Source: Gemmatimonadota bacterium (GTDB lineage Bacteria; Latescibacterota; UBA2968; UBA8231). Taken from it: a stretch of DNA of 41,409 nucleotides. Every line of letters starts with the position of its first letter. Within the stretch, counting starts at the first letter, position 1. Below are positions 7,129-15,041 of this stretch, in pieces. Below the pieces are notes generated by a model that made no database searches, was not told the origin of the DNA, and worked only from the letters and a program-made list of their open reading frames with translations. The translations under genes and the position numbers were made by a program. Where the stretch lies: contig JABHFS010000025.1 in the NCBI GenBank assembly GCA_018672475.1, forward strand, positions 1 through 41,409, written 5' to 3'.

Positions 7129-8736
7129 TCAGAACTGCCGTTCGCCATCAATCGAAGCGTCCCAACGCTGCGAGTAGAGATAGTCCATCGCCGCCCGCAT
7201 CGCCGTCGGCGAACCGATCCGCTGTAAGGCGTTGAGTGCAAACAAACCCACGTGACCGCAAGGATCATCGAGCGCCTCGAAGAGTTTTTCTTCAAGTGGA
7301 GCAGCCGCAGCCCCCAAACGAGCGCAAACCGTCGCGGCATTGGTCCGCACTTGGTCGCGCGGGACCCAGCTGCGGTAAGCCTCGCCGTGCCAATCGGGAT
7401 GGTCCGCCTGCAGCATCCGCCCCAACGCATCGAGCGGCATGCCCTTGGCAATACTGCCCAGCGCGTCAATCGTCGTACGCACCACCCGGTGCGACGCATC
7501 TTCGAGGCCGGCGACCAGCATCGGCACCGCAGACGCCGCATGCGAATCCATCTCGCCAAGCGCGAAGGCGGCATTGACTCGGGTCCATTCGCTCTCGTCG
7601 GTTAACAACCCACAGACCGCCTCGACGGCCAACCCGCCCATCGCCGCCAGCGCCTGAGCCGCGTCCTCCATATTAATCGCCCCCTCGTTCCAGGCCGGCG
7701 GCGCCTCGTGCTCGGCGGCTTCGCGCCCGGCCTGGCGCAGCGCTTCGAGCAACGGCTCGATGGCCGGCTCGCCGATTGCGCCCAACGTATAGGTCGCCGC
7801 CACGCGCATCGCCTGGTGGTCCGTGCCCAGGCATTCGACGAGCGAGGGCACCGCCGCGGCTGCCTCTGCAGCAAAACCGGCCAGCGCCTGCGCCGCCTGC
7901 AAGCGCTGTTGTAGCTGCACCTTCGGATCCAATCGGCCGACAAGCTCGGCCACGTCCCCGGTAGCCTTCGCCACGCTAACATAGCGGTCGCGCTTGCCGC
8001 AAAGCCAATCCCAGCCGTGCGACCAGGCCAGTTCTAGATCGTAGGGTGCGGTAATCTCTTGCGGCTTTTGCCAATCGCTACTCTTGCAATCCCAACTCGG
8101 GGCCGTCGGTTCCGCACCGCGCAAATAGAGAAACTTGATCATATGTCGGTGCCTAGGCAGCCTATTCACCCCGGCGGCGTGGCCGATATCGAAGTGCGTC
8201 AGCGATACGGTGCCGGCCTTGCCGGCCACCGGCATGTTGCGTGCCCGGTCCTCGTCGGTCAACCCCCGGTTGAACTGGGTGCCCGGGATCACGTGCGTCG
8301 GCCCCAACTCGACCGGCGAATCCTGCGGATAATACATAATGCGCGCATAGCGCAGATAATGTTGGCGCGGATGCCCCATCGGCGTATAGCCGTCCTGGTG
8401 GGAGCCCTTGAGCATCCCCTCGTATGCTTCCTCTTCCGACACCGGTTCTTCCGCCGGTTTGCGTGGATGGCAATAGCGGTGCGGGTGCTCCAGGTAATCC
8501 GGGCCCAATACACTGATCAACGCACCATGCACTTCGGGGCTGTTGAGTATATGGCGCATCTCCGGCACCCGCGGCAGAATATTATTGCCTGGGTTAAGTT
8601 CGGTATCGATAATCTCGTTGAGTTTTCGGTAGCACGTCTCATGCGTGCCCTCGGGCACAGTCGGCTCAAATACCAGATAGCCATTGACGATAAATTCGCG
8701 TATTTGCTCGTCGGTGAGCAGAATGGGCTCGGTCAT
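7129..8736 (-). CDS. PhyH-family dioxygenase fused to HEAT repeats
   Basis: A 535-aa protein. Residues ~1-230 are a phytanoyl-CoA dioxygenase (PhyH) domain: an N-terminal F-I-V-N-G-Y-L-V-F element, the iron-binding H-Q-D at 113-115, and a candidate distal His at 186 in HFDIGHAAG. Residues ~245-520 are alanine- and leucine-rich helical repeats of HEAT/PBS-lyase type, with recurring units such as MRVAATYTLGAIGEPA and VRTTIDALGSIA. Fe(II)/2-oxoglutarate oxygenases use O2 and 2-oxoglutarate to hydroxylate a substrate; the HEAT solenoid usually binds partners, so this may act on a protein or bound cofactor. The ATG at 8736 follows AAGGAGC (minus strand). It is probably cotranscribed with the neighbouring minus-strand genes. 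Confidence 0.85.
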   Translation of the reverse strand: MTEPILLTDEQIREFIVNGYLVFEPTVPEGTHETCYRKLNEIIDTELNPGNNILPRVPEMRHILNSPEVHGALISVLGPDYLEHPHRYCHPRKPAEEPVSEEEAYEGMLKGSHQDGYTPMGHPRQHYLRYARIMYYPQDSPVELGPTHVIPGTQFNRGLTDEDRARNMPVAGKAGTVSLTHFDIGHAAGVNRLPRHRHMIKFLYLRGAEPTAPSWDCKSSDWQKPQEITAPYDLELAWSHGWDWLCGKRDRYVSVAKATGDVAELVGRLDPKVQLQQRLQAAQALAGFAAEAAAAVPSLVECLGTDHQAMRVAATYTLGAIGEPAIEPLLEALRQAGREAAEHEAPPAWNEGAINMEDAAQALAAMGGLAVEAVCGLLTDESEWTRVNAAFALGEMDSHAASAVPMLVAGLEDASHRVVRTTIDALGSIAKGMPLDALGRMLQADHPDWHGEAYRSWVPRDQVRTNAATVCARLGAAAAPLEEKLFEALDDPCGHVGLFALNALQRIGSPTAMRAAMDYLYSQRWDASIDGERQF

Positions 8737-8802
8737 ACAACAAGCTCCTTTATTGATTCGTCATGATCAAAAAACCGACGGCCGTCGGTTTGCGGGGCCG
8801 CC

Positions 8803-9603
8803 TCAGTCTTCGACCCAATGGGCAAAAAGCGGTTTCGTCTGCACGGGTAAACCGTCATACACTGCGTGCGGCAGCGACGGCTGCTCGTTCTCGGTCCTTC
8901 CGCTCGTCCCGAGCAAGCGCTCGCGCTCGGCCGAACCGGGCATCAACACCCGCGTATTGAGCCACCACGGCGCATAGCGCACTACTACCGACACACGCGC
9001 TTCATCGCTGGTGTTAGCGGCGGTGGCGTGCCATATGCGGCTGTCGAGCACTAATACACTACCCGCCGGGCCGGTGGCGTGGACCTCGGTCGGATAAGGC
9101 TCCTGCGGATCTACACCCATATCCCCGGTAGGATTATTCGTGGCGCGGTGACTTCCGGGCACTAACAATGTGCCGCCGTTTTCGCAGCTGAAAGGCGAGA
9201 GCATCCACAACGTCGTCAGGTGCATCAGCGCATCCGGGTAGGGCGCCGGTATGCGTCCGGCATTTTTCTGGTTGAAAGGCCAATCGGCGTGCCAGCTTCC
9301 GCGCGAATTGCCCGGATAGTTGATGGTAGCGGAAGTAAAAGAAACCCTCGCCGCCGGCCCCAATACCCCCTCGACCAGCCGCATCAATTCCGTATCGGCC
9401 AAATAAGACGCCAACGACTGGTCATAACGAATAAAACCCGGCACATGGCCGATGCCCTTCGCCTCGGCTTCCTCCCGGCCGTATTCTTTCGTCGCACGCG
9501 CGACGCTTTCCCGCACGGAGGCCACCGCCTCCCCAGGAACTACATTCTCCAGCACGCAGAAACCGTCCATGCGCACGCGCTGAAAACACTGTTGCAGATT
9601 CAT
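8803..9603 (-). CDS. Phytanoyl-CoA dioxygenase family protein
   Basis: A 266-aa Fe(II)/2-oxoglutarate-dependent oxygenase. The N-terminal M-D-G-F-C-V-L-E-N element is typical of PhyH proteins. The iron ligands H-A-D lie at 105-107 (SWHADW), the LLVPGSH motif at 146-152, and the distal His192 in IWHATAAN, followed by an Arg suited to bind 2-oxoglutarate. I chose the ATG at 9603 because GGAG lies seven bases before it; the open frame reaches 9714, but the extra 37 residues look like out-of-frame sequence overlapping the next gene. The substrate is unknown; the family includes hydroxylases of phytanoyl-CoA, ectoine and natural products. Confidence 0.85.
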   Translation of the reverse strand: MNLQQCFQRVRMDGFCVLENVVPGEAVASVRESVARATKEYGREEAEAKGIGHVPGFIRYDQSLASYLADTELMRLVEGVLGPAARVSFTSATINYPGNSRGSWHADWPFNQKNAGRIPAPYPDALMHLTTLWMLSPFSCENGGTLLVPGSHRATNNPTGDMGVDPQEPYPTEVHATGPAGSVLVLDSRIWHATAANTSDEARVSVVVRYAPWWLNTRVLMPGSAERERLLGTSGRTENEQPSLPHAVYDGLPVQTKPLFAHWVED

Positions 9604-9683
9604 CCCTATACTCCGACCAGCGGCCCTATAAGATGCCCAGCGGATCGCGGGCCTACAGCCAGGTTTCTTATTGAAGACACGGG

Positions 9684-10529
9684 CTAACGATCCGCCAAAT
9701 CGACCTTGGCCCACAATTGCAAAGGCTGCATCACATCCCTAAACACTCCAACCCCTTGGCGACGTCCATAACCGCCATAACCGCCCCCGCGCCTGGAAGG
9801 ATTGTTCCCCATCCCCAAGCCGCCGACCCGTGGGTCCCGCTCTCGGCGCAGCGATCGCGTATCCAGTTCCGGCGTCAATAGGCCGATGCCGACATTTCCC
9901 CCCACCTCAACACCGATGCCGACCTGGTATTCCCCCTTGTCAATCCGAGCCAAAGGCACTTTCAACTCGTAGACCAGCTTATTTTCCCCGAACGACAACG
10001 CCACTTCGAGTTCGGGCACCGAGGCGAGCGGCAAGAGGCGCTTATTATGCTCTGCGCCAACGATAATTTCCAACTCTCCTGCCGCCATCACCGTCGTATA
10101 CATCGATTGCAGCATTTTCGGATTAATCTTAGTGCCGATACCCTGTATGCCCCCGCCTCGCCACTCCTGCTGCCCCTCGCGCAAACTCTCCGTCAACAAC
10201 CACAGATCATCTTGGCTCAACCCCAACGGATAACGCACCGCGAATTTGCTCTTCTTGCCGCCCTCCGAATCAAACGACACGGTAAAACCCTGTCGCAACA
10301 ACTTCATCTGCAATGCGCGATCGGTCGTACTGAGAAAGAGATACATATACTCAGCATCATTTGCCAAGCCCACGATGGCCCCCTCTTTATCAAAGAAATA
10401 CTTATCCCCCCATTCGCCGTCCCGCCCATCGATCTTTATTTTTTTTTGAGGCCAACTGCTCTCTAACTTAATCCCACCGCATCCGCAAAGGCCTATAAGA
10501 AAAAACAAGCAACACGCTTTCATCAACAT
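9684..10529 (-). CDS. Lipoprotein with CBM9-like domain
   Basis: A 281-aa predicted lipoprotein: M-L-M-K start, a hydrophobic core and a lipobox L-C-G-C with lipidation at Cys17. After the anchor comes a KIKIDGRDGEWGD segment, the typical opening of carbohydrate-binding family 9-like (DOMON-related) domains found in sugar-binding or outer-membrane-associated proteins. The C-terminal part is Gly/Arg-rich (GGGYGGYGRR), probably disordered. I chose the ATG at 10529 because GGAGA lies ten bases upstream and the signal peptide begins there; an upstream frame adds 18 unrelated residues. It lies between two PhyH genes on the same strand, so it may serve at the envelope in uptake of the same compound. 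Binding function is inferred. Confidence 0.7.
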   Translation of the reverse strand: MLMKACCLFFLIGLCGCGGIKLESSWPQKKIKIDGRDGEWGDKYFFDKEGAIVGLANDAEYMYLFLSTTDRALQMKLLRQGFTVSFDSEGGKKSKFAVRYPLGLSQDDLWLLTESLREGQQEWRGGGIQGIGTKINPKMLQSMYTTVMAAGELEIIVGAEHNKRLLPLASVPELEVALSFGENKLVYELKVPLARIDKGEYQVGIGVEVGGNVGIGLLTPELDTRSLRRERDPRVGGLGMGNNPSRRGGGYGGYGRRQGVGVFRDVMQPLQLWAKVDLADR

Positions 10530-10579
10530 TTCAGAGCATTCTCCATAATCAATTAGAATAGTAGACCGGCCGCACGACC

Positions 10580-11314
10580 TCAACCAGCCTGGGGCACAGG
10601 ATACCGCCGTTCCCCCCCGTCAAAGCCCACCCGTGGCCACCGCACATGCGGCCACTCCTGCAAGCCATATGCAATATAATGATTAGCCAGCACATGGCGA
10701 AAAGACCCCGGCGCTAAAATAGGTCCGCCACGATGTACTAAAACCCCGTCAAAGAACACGACATCCCCCTGCCGTACCTCCACCGCGACTTCCTCTACCG
10801 CATTGCGTTCAAAAAGTGCATCGACAGCCTCATTGTAATCCCATCCAGCAAACTCCCCTCCCTCCGCCAGATCCGCGCTTACCAGCAATCGCCCGCGATG
10901 TGAGCCCGGCTGCACTAGCATCGCCCCATTTTGCACATCCACGTCCTGCAGCGCGATCCACGCCGACATACAGCCCGGCAGGTAAAACTGGTCCTGGTGC
11001 CGCCCCTGCTCCGACCCGACCCAAAAATACATCGTCTGTATCCCTTCGGGCGTATCGCGCAAACACTGCCGCAAGGGCTCTTTGAGCTCGGGGTCCGTTA
11101 ACCACTGGTGCGCCACCGGGTCGTACCAATGCTGATTGTGCGTCCGCCCCCACTCGTCAGCCGCACGTGCCGCGAAACCCTCCAGCACACGCCGTCCGGC
11201 TTGCAGATCCATCATATAGGCCACAAAAGTCTCGCATTTATCTGCCGCGAATACTCCCTCGACTACGGTAAAACCATCGCGCCGATAAGCCTCAATATCT
11301 ATTACACCGCTCAT
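10580..11314 (-). CDS. Phytanoyl-CoA dioxygenase family protein
   Basis: A 244-aa Fe(II)/2-oxoglutarate oxygenase. It opens with Y-R-R-D-G-F-T-V-V-E-G, has iron ligands H-Q-D at 106-108 (GRHQDQF), a LVQPGSHRG motif at 133-141, and distal His194 (VLVHRGGP) with Arg206 as the likely 2-oxoglutarate anchor. The GAGG site six bases before the ATG fixes the start. The upstream GH4 gene ends only 12 bp before this gene starts, so the two are almost certainly cotranscribed; this suggests the product acts on a sugar-like or glycosylated compound, which is inference. Confidence 0.85.
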   Translation of the reverse strand: MSGVIDIEAYRRDGFTVVEGVFAADKCETFVAYMMDLQAGRRVLEGFAARAADEWGRTHNQHWYDPVAHQWLTDPELKEPLRQCLRDTPEGIQTMYFWVGSEQGRHQDQFYLPGCMSAWIALQDVDVQNGAMLVQPGSHRGRLLVSADLAEGGEFAGWDYNEAVDALFERNAVEEVAVEVRQGDVVFFDGVLVHRGGPILAPGSFRHVLANHYIAYGLQEWPHVRWPRVGFDGGERRYPVPQAG

Positions 11315-11326
11315 TATAGCCTCTCT

Positions 11327-12700
11327 TCACTCGCCAAAAAACTGCGGCAAAAGATCACGCGAAGCCAACAACAACTCGTCGAGCATCGCCTCCGCCTTCT
11401 CCGGTAAAATCGCCATCTCATCGACCAGCAATGCCTGCAATGCCAGGTTGCGATCCCCCTTGACCGCAGCATCGGCGACCAACTCCTGCCAGACAAAACG
11501 TTTTTCGAGCAATCCCTTAAGCACCATGGGCGCCTGCCCGGTCTGGATCGGCCGCACCCCCGACGCGTCAGTCACCCCTTCCAACTCCACCTCCGCCGTC
11601 GCCGGCAAATTGCCGATCGCCCCCTGGTTAGCAACATTGACGATATGCACCTGGCGTCGGCCCTTTGCGATCGCCGCAATCAACGAGGAAATACCCTCGC
11701 CGGTAATCGAATTGTCCTGCACCTCAGGCAGCTCTGTCTGGTCTAATAGCTCCTGGTACTCGGCGAAAAATGCCGTGCGCACCTCAGCCGACGGCGGATC
11801 GCTACTCAGCGCGGGCAAGTCCGGATCGTAGCCATGCGACTTCAGGCTTTTGGTCATGCCATAGGGCAATTGCCCCATGCCCTCGGGCACCTGGGTCAGG
11901 AAAGGGTAAAACTCGACGATATGATCGTCCGAAGGATAGACGATATGATGGCCGTAGATCTGCGATAGTGTCGCGCTCAATTGGCGCCCCTTGGGCGCCT
12001 GCCGCTCGGCCACTCGCCGCATTAATTCGGCATAAACATCTTCGTTTTTGTGTTTGACCTCGGTAAACCAAAAATAGTGATTGGTCCCGATCCACCTGCA
12101 GTTCAGTTCGGCTACCGGCAAGTCGAGGATCTCGGCGGCGTAGCGGATGCCTTCCTGCACGCCGTGGCAGATGCCAATCACGTTCAGGTCGGTGTATTTG
12201 TGCATCGCCCGCAACAGTACCGCCATCGGATTTGAATGGTTGAGCAAGACGACCTTCGGACAGCGCTTCTCCATCTCGCGGCACAGCGAGAGATAGGCCG
12301 GGATCGAACGCAGTGCCATCATCATCCCAGCCGGCCCGCAGGTATCGCCGATCACCTGGCAGATTCCGTATTTACTGGGGATACGAATATCCGCGTTATG
12401 GTAGTTTGAGTTGTAGACATCGCGCGTCACCTCCGCGCCACAGCCGCCGATTGACGACAGCGCGAAATCAGCGCCATCTACCGCGTCGGCCTTGTCCGTC
12501 GAGGCGCGCACCGAAAAACCCGTGCCCGCGCGCTCGGCCAACCGCCGGCCCATCGCCGCCATAAACTCGACTTTCTCCGCATCGATATCGTAGAGAACAA
12601 TCTCCGAACCGGCCAGATCTTCGTTCAGCAGCAGATCCGGCAAAGCCCGCCGAAAATAAAGACTGCCACCACCGAGACACACTATTTTGCTCGCGCACAT
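11327..12700 (-). CDS. Glycoside hydrolase family 4 (NAD- and Mn-dependent glycosidase)
   Basis: A 457-aa GH4 protein. The N-terminal Rossmann motif is V-C-L-G-G-G-S (residues 7-13) with D38 as likely NAD ribose contact. Family signatures are NHSNPM at 154-159, GICHG at 176-180 (Cys178 and His179 as metal ligands) and GTNHYF at 205-210. GH4 enzymes cleave alpha- or beta-glycosides by transient oxidation at C3, using NAD and Mn(II), with elimination and re-addition. The exact specificity (alpha-galactosidase, alpha-glucosidase, glucuronidase or 6-phospho-glycosidase) cannot be set from sequence. It is the first gene of a tight minus-strand pair with the PhyH gene at 10580. Confidence 0.85.
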   Translation of the reverse strand: MCASKIVCLGGGSLYFRRALPDLLLNEDLAGSEIVLYDIDAEKVEFMAAMGRRLAERAGTGFSVRASTDKADAVDGADFALSSIGGCGAEVTRDVYNSNYHNADIRIPSKYGICQVIGDTCGPAGMMMALRSIPAYLSLCREMEKRCPKVVLLNHSNPMAVLLRAMHKYTDLNVIGICHGVQEGIRYAAEILDLPVAELNCRWIGTNHYFWFTEVKHKNEDVYAELMRRVAERQAPKGRQLSATLSQIYGHHIVYPSDDHIVEFYPFLTQVPEGMGQLPYGMTKSLKSHGYDPDLPALSSDPPSAEVRTAFFAEYQELLDQTELPEVQDNSITGEGISSLIAAIAKGRRQVHIVNVANQGAIGNLPATAEVELEGVTDASGVRPIQTGQAPMVLKGLLEKRFVWQELVADAAVKGDRNLALQALLVDEMAILPEKAEAMLDELLLASRDLLPQFFGE

Positions 12701-12835
12701 CGCATTTCTCGTTTTGCATTCATACGTTTATGTGTGTTGCTACTGGATCACCACGCAAATACGTGCGTTAGCTAAAGCAGACCTGGAACACTTGTCAAGA
12801 CAGGGCATATCGATTTAGTCGCGGTTATCTCTCTT

Positions 12836-13048
12836 CTATTGTTCCTCCTCGCTGCGCGCGGCGAACATCCGCATCGCCTGGGTGTGTAATATGACGATCG
12901 CGTAGGCGATAGCGATAATGACGAAAGCGACCGCCACCAAACCCCAGGCCGCGAAATCCGACCATCCGCTAACAATCGACAGAGTCAGAAAAGCCGCTGT
13001 AGCGATCAGCCCGAATACCAGCGTACGGTACTCTATGCACCTGGACAA
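12836..13048 (-). CDS. Small two-helix membrane protein (possible second half of a split gene)
   Basis: The frame gives about 70 residues from a TTG at 13048, with two hydrophobic segments (LVFGLIATAAFLTLSIVSG and an AVAFVIIAIAYAIVIL stretch) and a charged tail ending ARSEEEQ. No ATG or ribosome site lies near the 5' end, and a TGA lies four codons upstream in frame. The open frame overlaps the end of the preceding two-helix ORF by 16 bp. Either it is translated by coupling from that ORF, or the two are halves of one four-helix protein broken by a frameshift. No family recognised. Confidence 0.45.
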   Translation of the reverse strand: MSRCIEYRTLVFGLIATAAFLTLSIVSGWSDFAAWGLVAVAFVIIAIAYAIVILHTQAMRMFAARSEEEQ

Positions 13049-13215
13049 AGGCGCATATCACTCGAATCAATCGCCGTAGCGTACATCGAAAGCCCCACCA
13101 GCCACACGGCAGACGGCGCCCAGCCAATCGCCACCACGCCGCAGCTCCAATAAAGGCCATAAGCGATAATCGACCCATTGAGCAAAGGCACGATGCCCCA
13201 ATCCAAAGCGCTCAT
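13033..13215 (-). CDS. Small membrane protein (possible first half of a split gene)
   Basis: A 60-aa protein starting M-S-A-L-D-W-G, with about two hydrophobic segments (LLNGSIIAYGLYWSCGVVAIG and AVWLVGLSMYATA). The ATG at 13215 is supported by GGGAG at good distance. The last residues (S-S-D-M-R-L-C-P-G-A) look unlike a natural membrane-protein end, and the next frame continues with helices, which favours a frameshifted 130-residue four-helix protein. It follows the PhyH gene at 13276 on the same strand. No family recognised. Confidence 0.45.
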   Translation of the reverse strand: MSALDWGIVPLLNGSIIAYGLYWSCGVVAIGWAPSAVWLVGLSMYATAIDSSDMRLCPGA

Positions 13216-13275
13216 ATCTTTGCTCCCAGCAAAATTGCGCCTTTCGGTTTTTCCCCGGTCAATACGAGCCAGCAA

Positions 13276-14118
13276 TTAGGCACAAGATGCGCGCTCGGGC
13301 AACTCGTCGCCATCGGGTCGAGGATGGTGCTCCCAATGCCCCGAAGAATCACTACCCCGGCAAATCACCGCATTCCCATTCCAGCCATTGAGCGCGCGCA
13401 CATCCGGCGGCACGAAGCGCATCGTTAGCCCGCAGCGTCGACGCTGCGAGCTATTGGGCTCGGAGCCGTGCAGGAGCAGATCGGTATGCAACGAGATTTG
13501 CCCGGCCTTCATCGCTAAGGCCACTGGCGTCTCTCCATAATCCAGCGCGTCCTGTACCGTCTGGTTGAGCACATTGTTTTCTTCGTCAGCGCTGCGCGCA
13601 AAATCGATCTGGCCGTGCCGGTGCGAGCCCGGTATGACTTGCATCGCCCCATTTTCCTCGTCGGCATCATCAATCGCCAACCACACCGTCACGGTCTTCG
13701 AGGGCGTCAACGGCCAATAGGAGGCGTCCTGATGCCAGGATACGCGCTTGCTTTCGCCGGGCATTTTGCAAAAATAATGTGTGCCCCAACAGATGAGATC
13801 CTCGCCTATTAGATCCTGCACATAGTCGAGTATGCGCGGCGCGGTGACCAGGTCGTGGACGCTGCGGCAGTTCTTGTGCCAGCCATTGATCGAGTAGCTA
13901 TTGCCGCCACTGGCCGCGGCCGCTTCTAACAACTCGTCGAATATGGCGCGGTGCGTGGCGGCTTCGTCATCGGAGAATACATCCAGCGGAAAAATGAACC
14001 CCTTTTTGTTATACTGGTCTATTTGCTGCTGGCTAAGTTTTTGTAGATGAGGATTTTCCAATGGGTGGAAACTAAGGTCGCGGTCGAGTTCGGGATAGGC
14101 GTTGCTGGTAGCAGACAT
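13276..14118 (-). CDS. Phytanoyl-CoA dioxygenase family protein
   Basis: A 280-aa Fe(II)/2-oxoglutarate oxygenase with complete signatures: Y-N-K-K-G-F-I-F-P near residue 36, H-Q-D at 129-131 within SWHQDASYW, QVIPGSHRHG near 160-169, and distal His217 (LLLHGSEPN) followed by Arg-rich S-Q-R-R-R for 2-oxoglutarate. The W-H-Q-D-A-x-Y-W context resembles the ectoine-hydroxylase/PHYHD1-like branch. I chose the ATG at 14118; a start at 14142 would add eight residues but has no ribosome site. The gene is divergent from the PhyH operon beginning at 14301, with 182 bp between the two starts that should hold promoters for both. Confidence 0.85.
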   Translation of the reverse strand: MSATSNAYPELDRDLSFHPLENPHLQKLSQQQIDQYNKKGFIFPLDVFSDDEAATHRAIFDELLEAAAASGGNSYSINGWHKNCRSVHDLVTAPRILDYVQDLIGEDLICWGTHYFCKMPGESKRVSWHQDASYWPLTPSKTVTVWLAIDDADEENGAMQVIPGSHRHGQIDFARSADEENNVLNQTVQDALDYGETPVALAMKAGQISLHTDLLLHGSEPNSSQRRRCGLTMRFVPPDVRALNGWNGNAVICRGSDSSGHWEHHPRPDGDELPERASCA

Positions 14119-14300
14119 TAATTGATGCTCTTTTCTGCGCATCTATCGCGCTTTAGGCTAAATATAGTATCGTGAAAGACACCGCAAATAACTGATGGCC
14201 ATGCTATTTCCAACGCATCGGTTAGCCTCATTCTATTCGCACCTTGCGACCCCCCACTCCCCGCTTTATACTACCCCCAATTCACCCGGAGTCCAACTCT

Positions 14301-15038
14301 ATGCCCCTGTCCGACGAAGACCTCTGGTATTGTAAACAAAACGGCTACTACCGCCTACCCAATCTGCTGCCCGACAACCTGGTCGACCGTCTCAATGAGG
14401 CCACGGATTGCGAAATATTTTCTATGCGCGAACCCATCGTCTGGGAAGACACCGCATCACGCACTCCAGCCGCTGTCCGCCGCCTCTCCAAAATCCTCGA
14501 CCGCGGCTCCACCTATCTCGAAGCCGCTACACACCCGTTGATTTTAGACGCGCTAGAAAACTTTCTCGGGCCCAATATCGAATTGATAACCAACAAGCAC
14601 AACCACCTTATGGTCCGGCCGCCCAACTCCGGCGTCGTGCCCTGGCACGCCGGCGAACACATCTACGAGCCGGTGCTCTTCACCGCGCTAATTTATTTGC
14701 AAGAATCTACCATCGAAAACGGTTGTATCCGCATCGTGCCCGGCAGCCACCAACGCCCCTTTCACAGCCCAAAGCGCTACCCCGATGGCGAATTCACCCG
14801 CCAAGCGCTCTACCACCGCGCCCTGCCCGTGCCCATGCCGGCCGGCGGCGTACTGCTCTTCGACGACCGCCTCTACCACGGCGCCGACACCAACAACACG
14901 GACCAGTCGCGCCGCAGTATGACGCTCGCCTACCGCGCGCACGATGCGCACGACGTACTCAAAGAAGACCCCGAAAAAACCCTGGTGCGGGGCGAACGCA
15001 TCTACACTGGCCATCCCCACCCTTTTCCCGGATCATAA
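14301..15038 (+). CDS. PhyH-family protein with H-x-G in place of the H-x-D iron motif
   Basis: A 245-aa PhyH-fold protein. It has the usual N-terminal C-K-Q-N-G-Y-Y-R-L-P element, a RIVPGSHQRP motif near 144-153, distal His193 (RLYHGADTNN) and R204/R205. At the iron site it reads W-H-A-G-E-H (115-120): aligned on the PGSH motif with the PhyH protein at 13276, the Asp of H-x-D is Gly118. Loss of this carboxylate is the hallmark of Fe/2OG halogenases (SyrB2 H-x-A; WelO5 and BesD H-x-G), though Glu119 could still bind iron. The ATG follows GGAG by nine bases. The next gene starts 3 bp downstream, so it heads a three-gene operon. Confidence 0.82.
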   Translation: MPLSDEDLWYCKQNGYYRLPNLLPDNLVDRLNEATDCEIFSMREPIVWEDTASRTPAAVRRLSKILDRGSTYLEAATHPLILDALENFLGPNIELITNKHNHLMVRPPNSGVVPWHAGEHIYEPVLFTALIYLQESTIENGCIRIVPGSHQRPFHSPKRYPDGEFTRQALYHRALPVPMPAGGVLLFDDRLYHGADTNNTDQSRRSMTLAYRAHDAHDVLKEDPEKTLVRGERIYTGHPHPFPGS

Positions 15039-15041
15039 GTC

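Noticed and set aside
8059..8766. 235-codon plus-strand ORF
   Set aside because: Lies wholly antisense to the PhyH-HEAT gene; composition is that of a GC-rich shadow frame.
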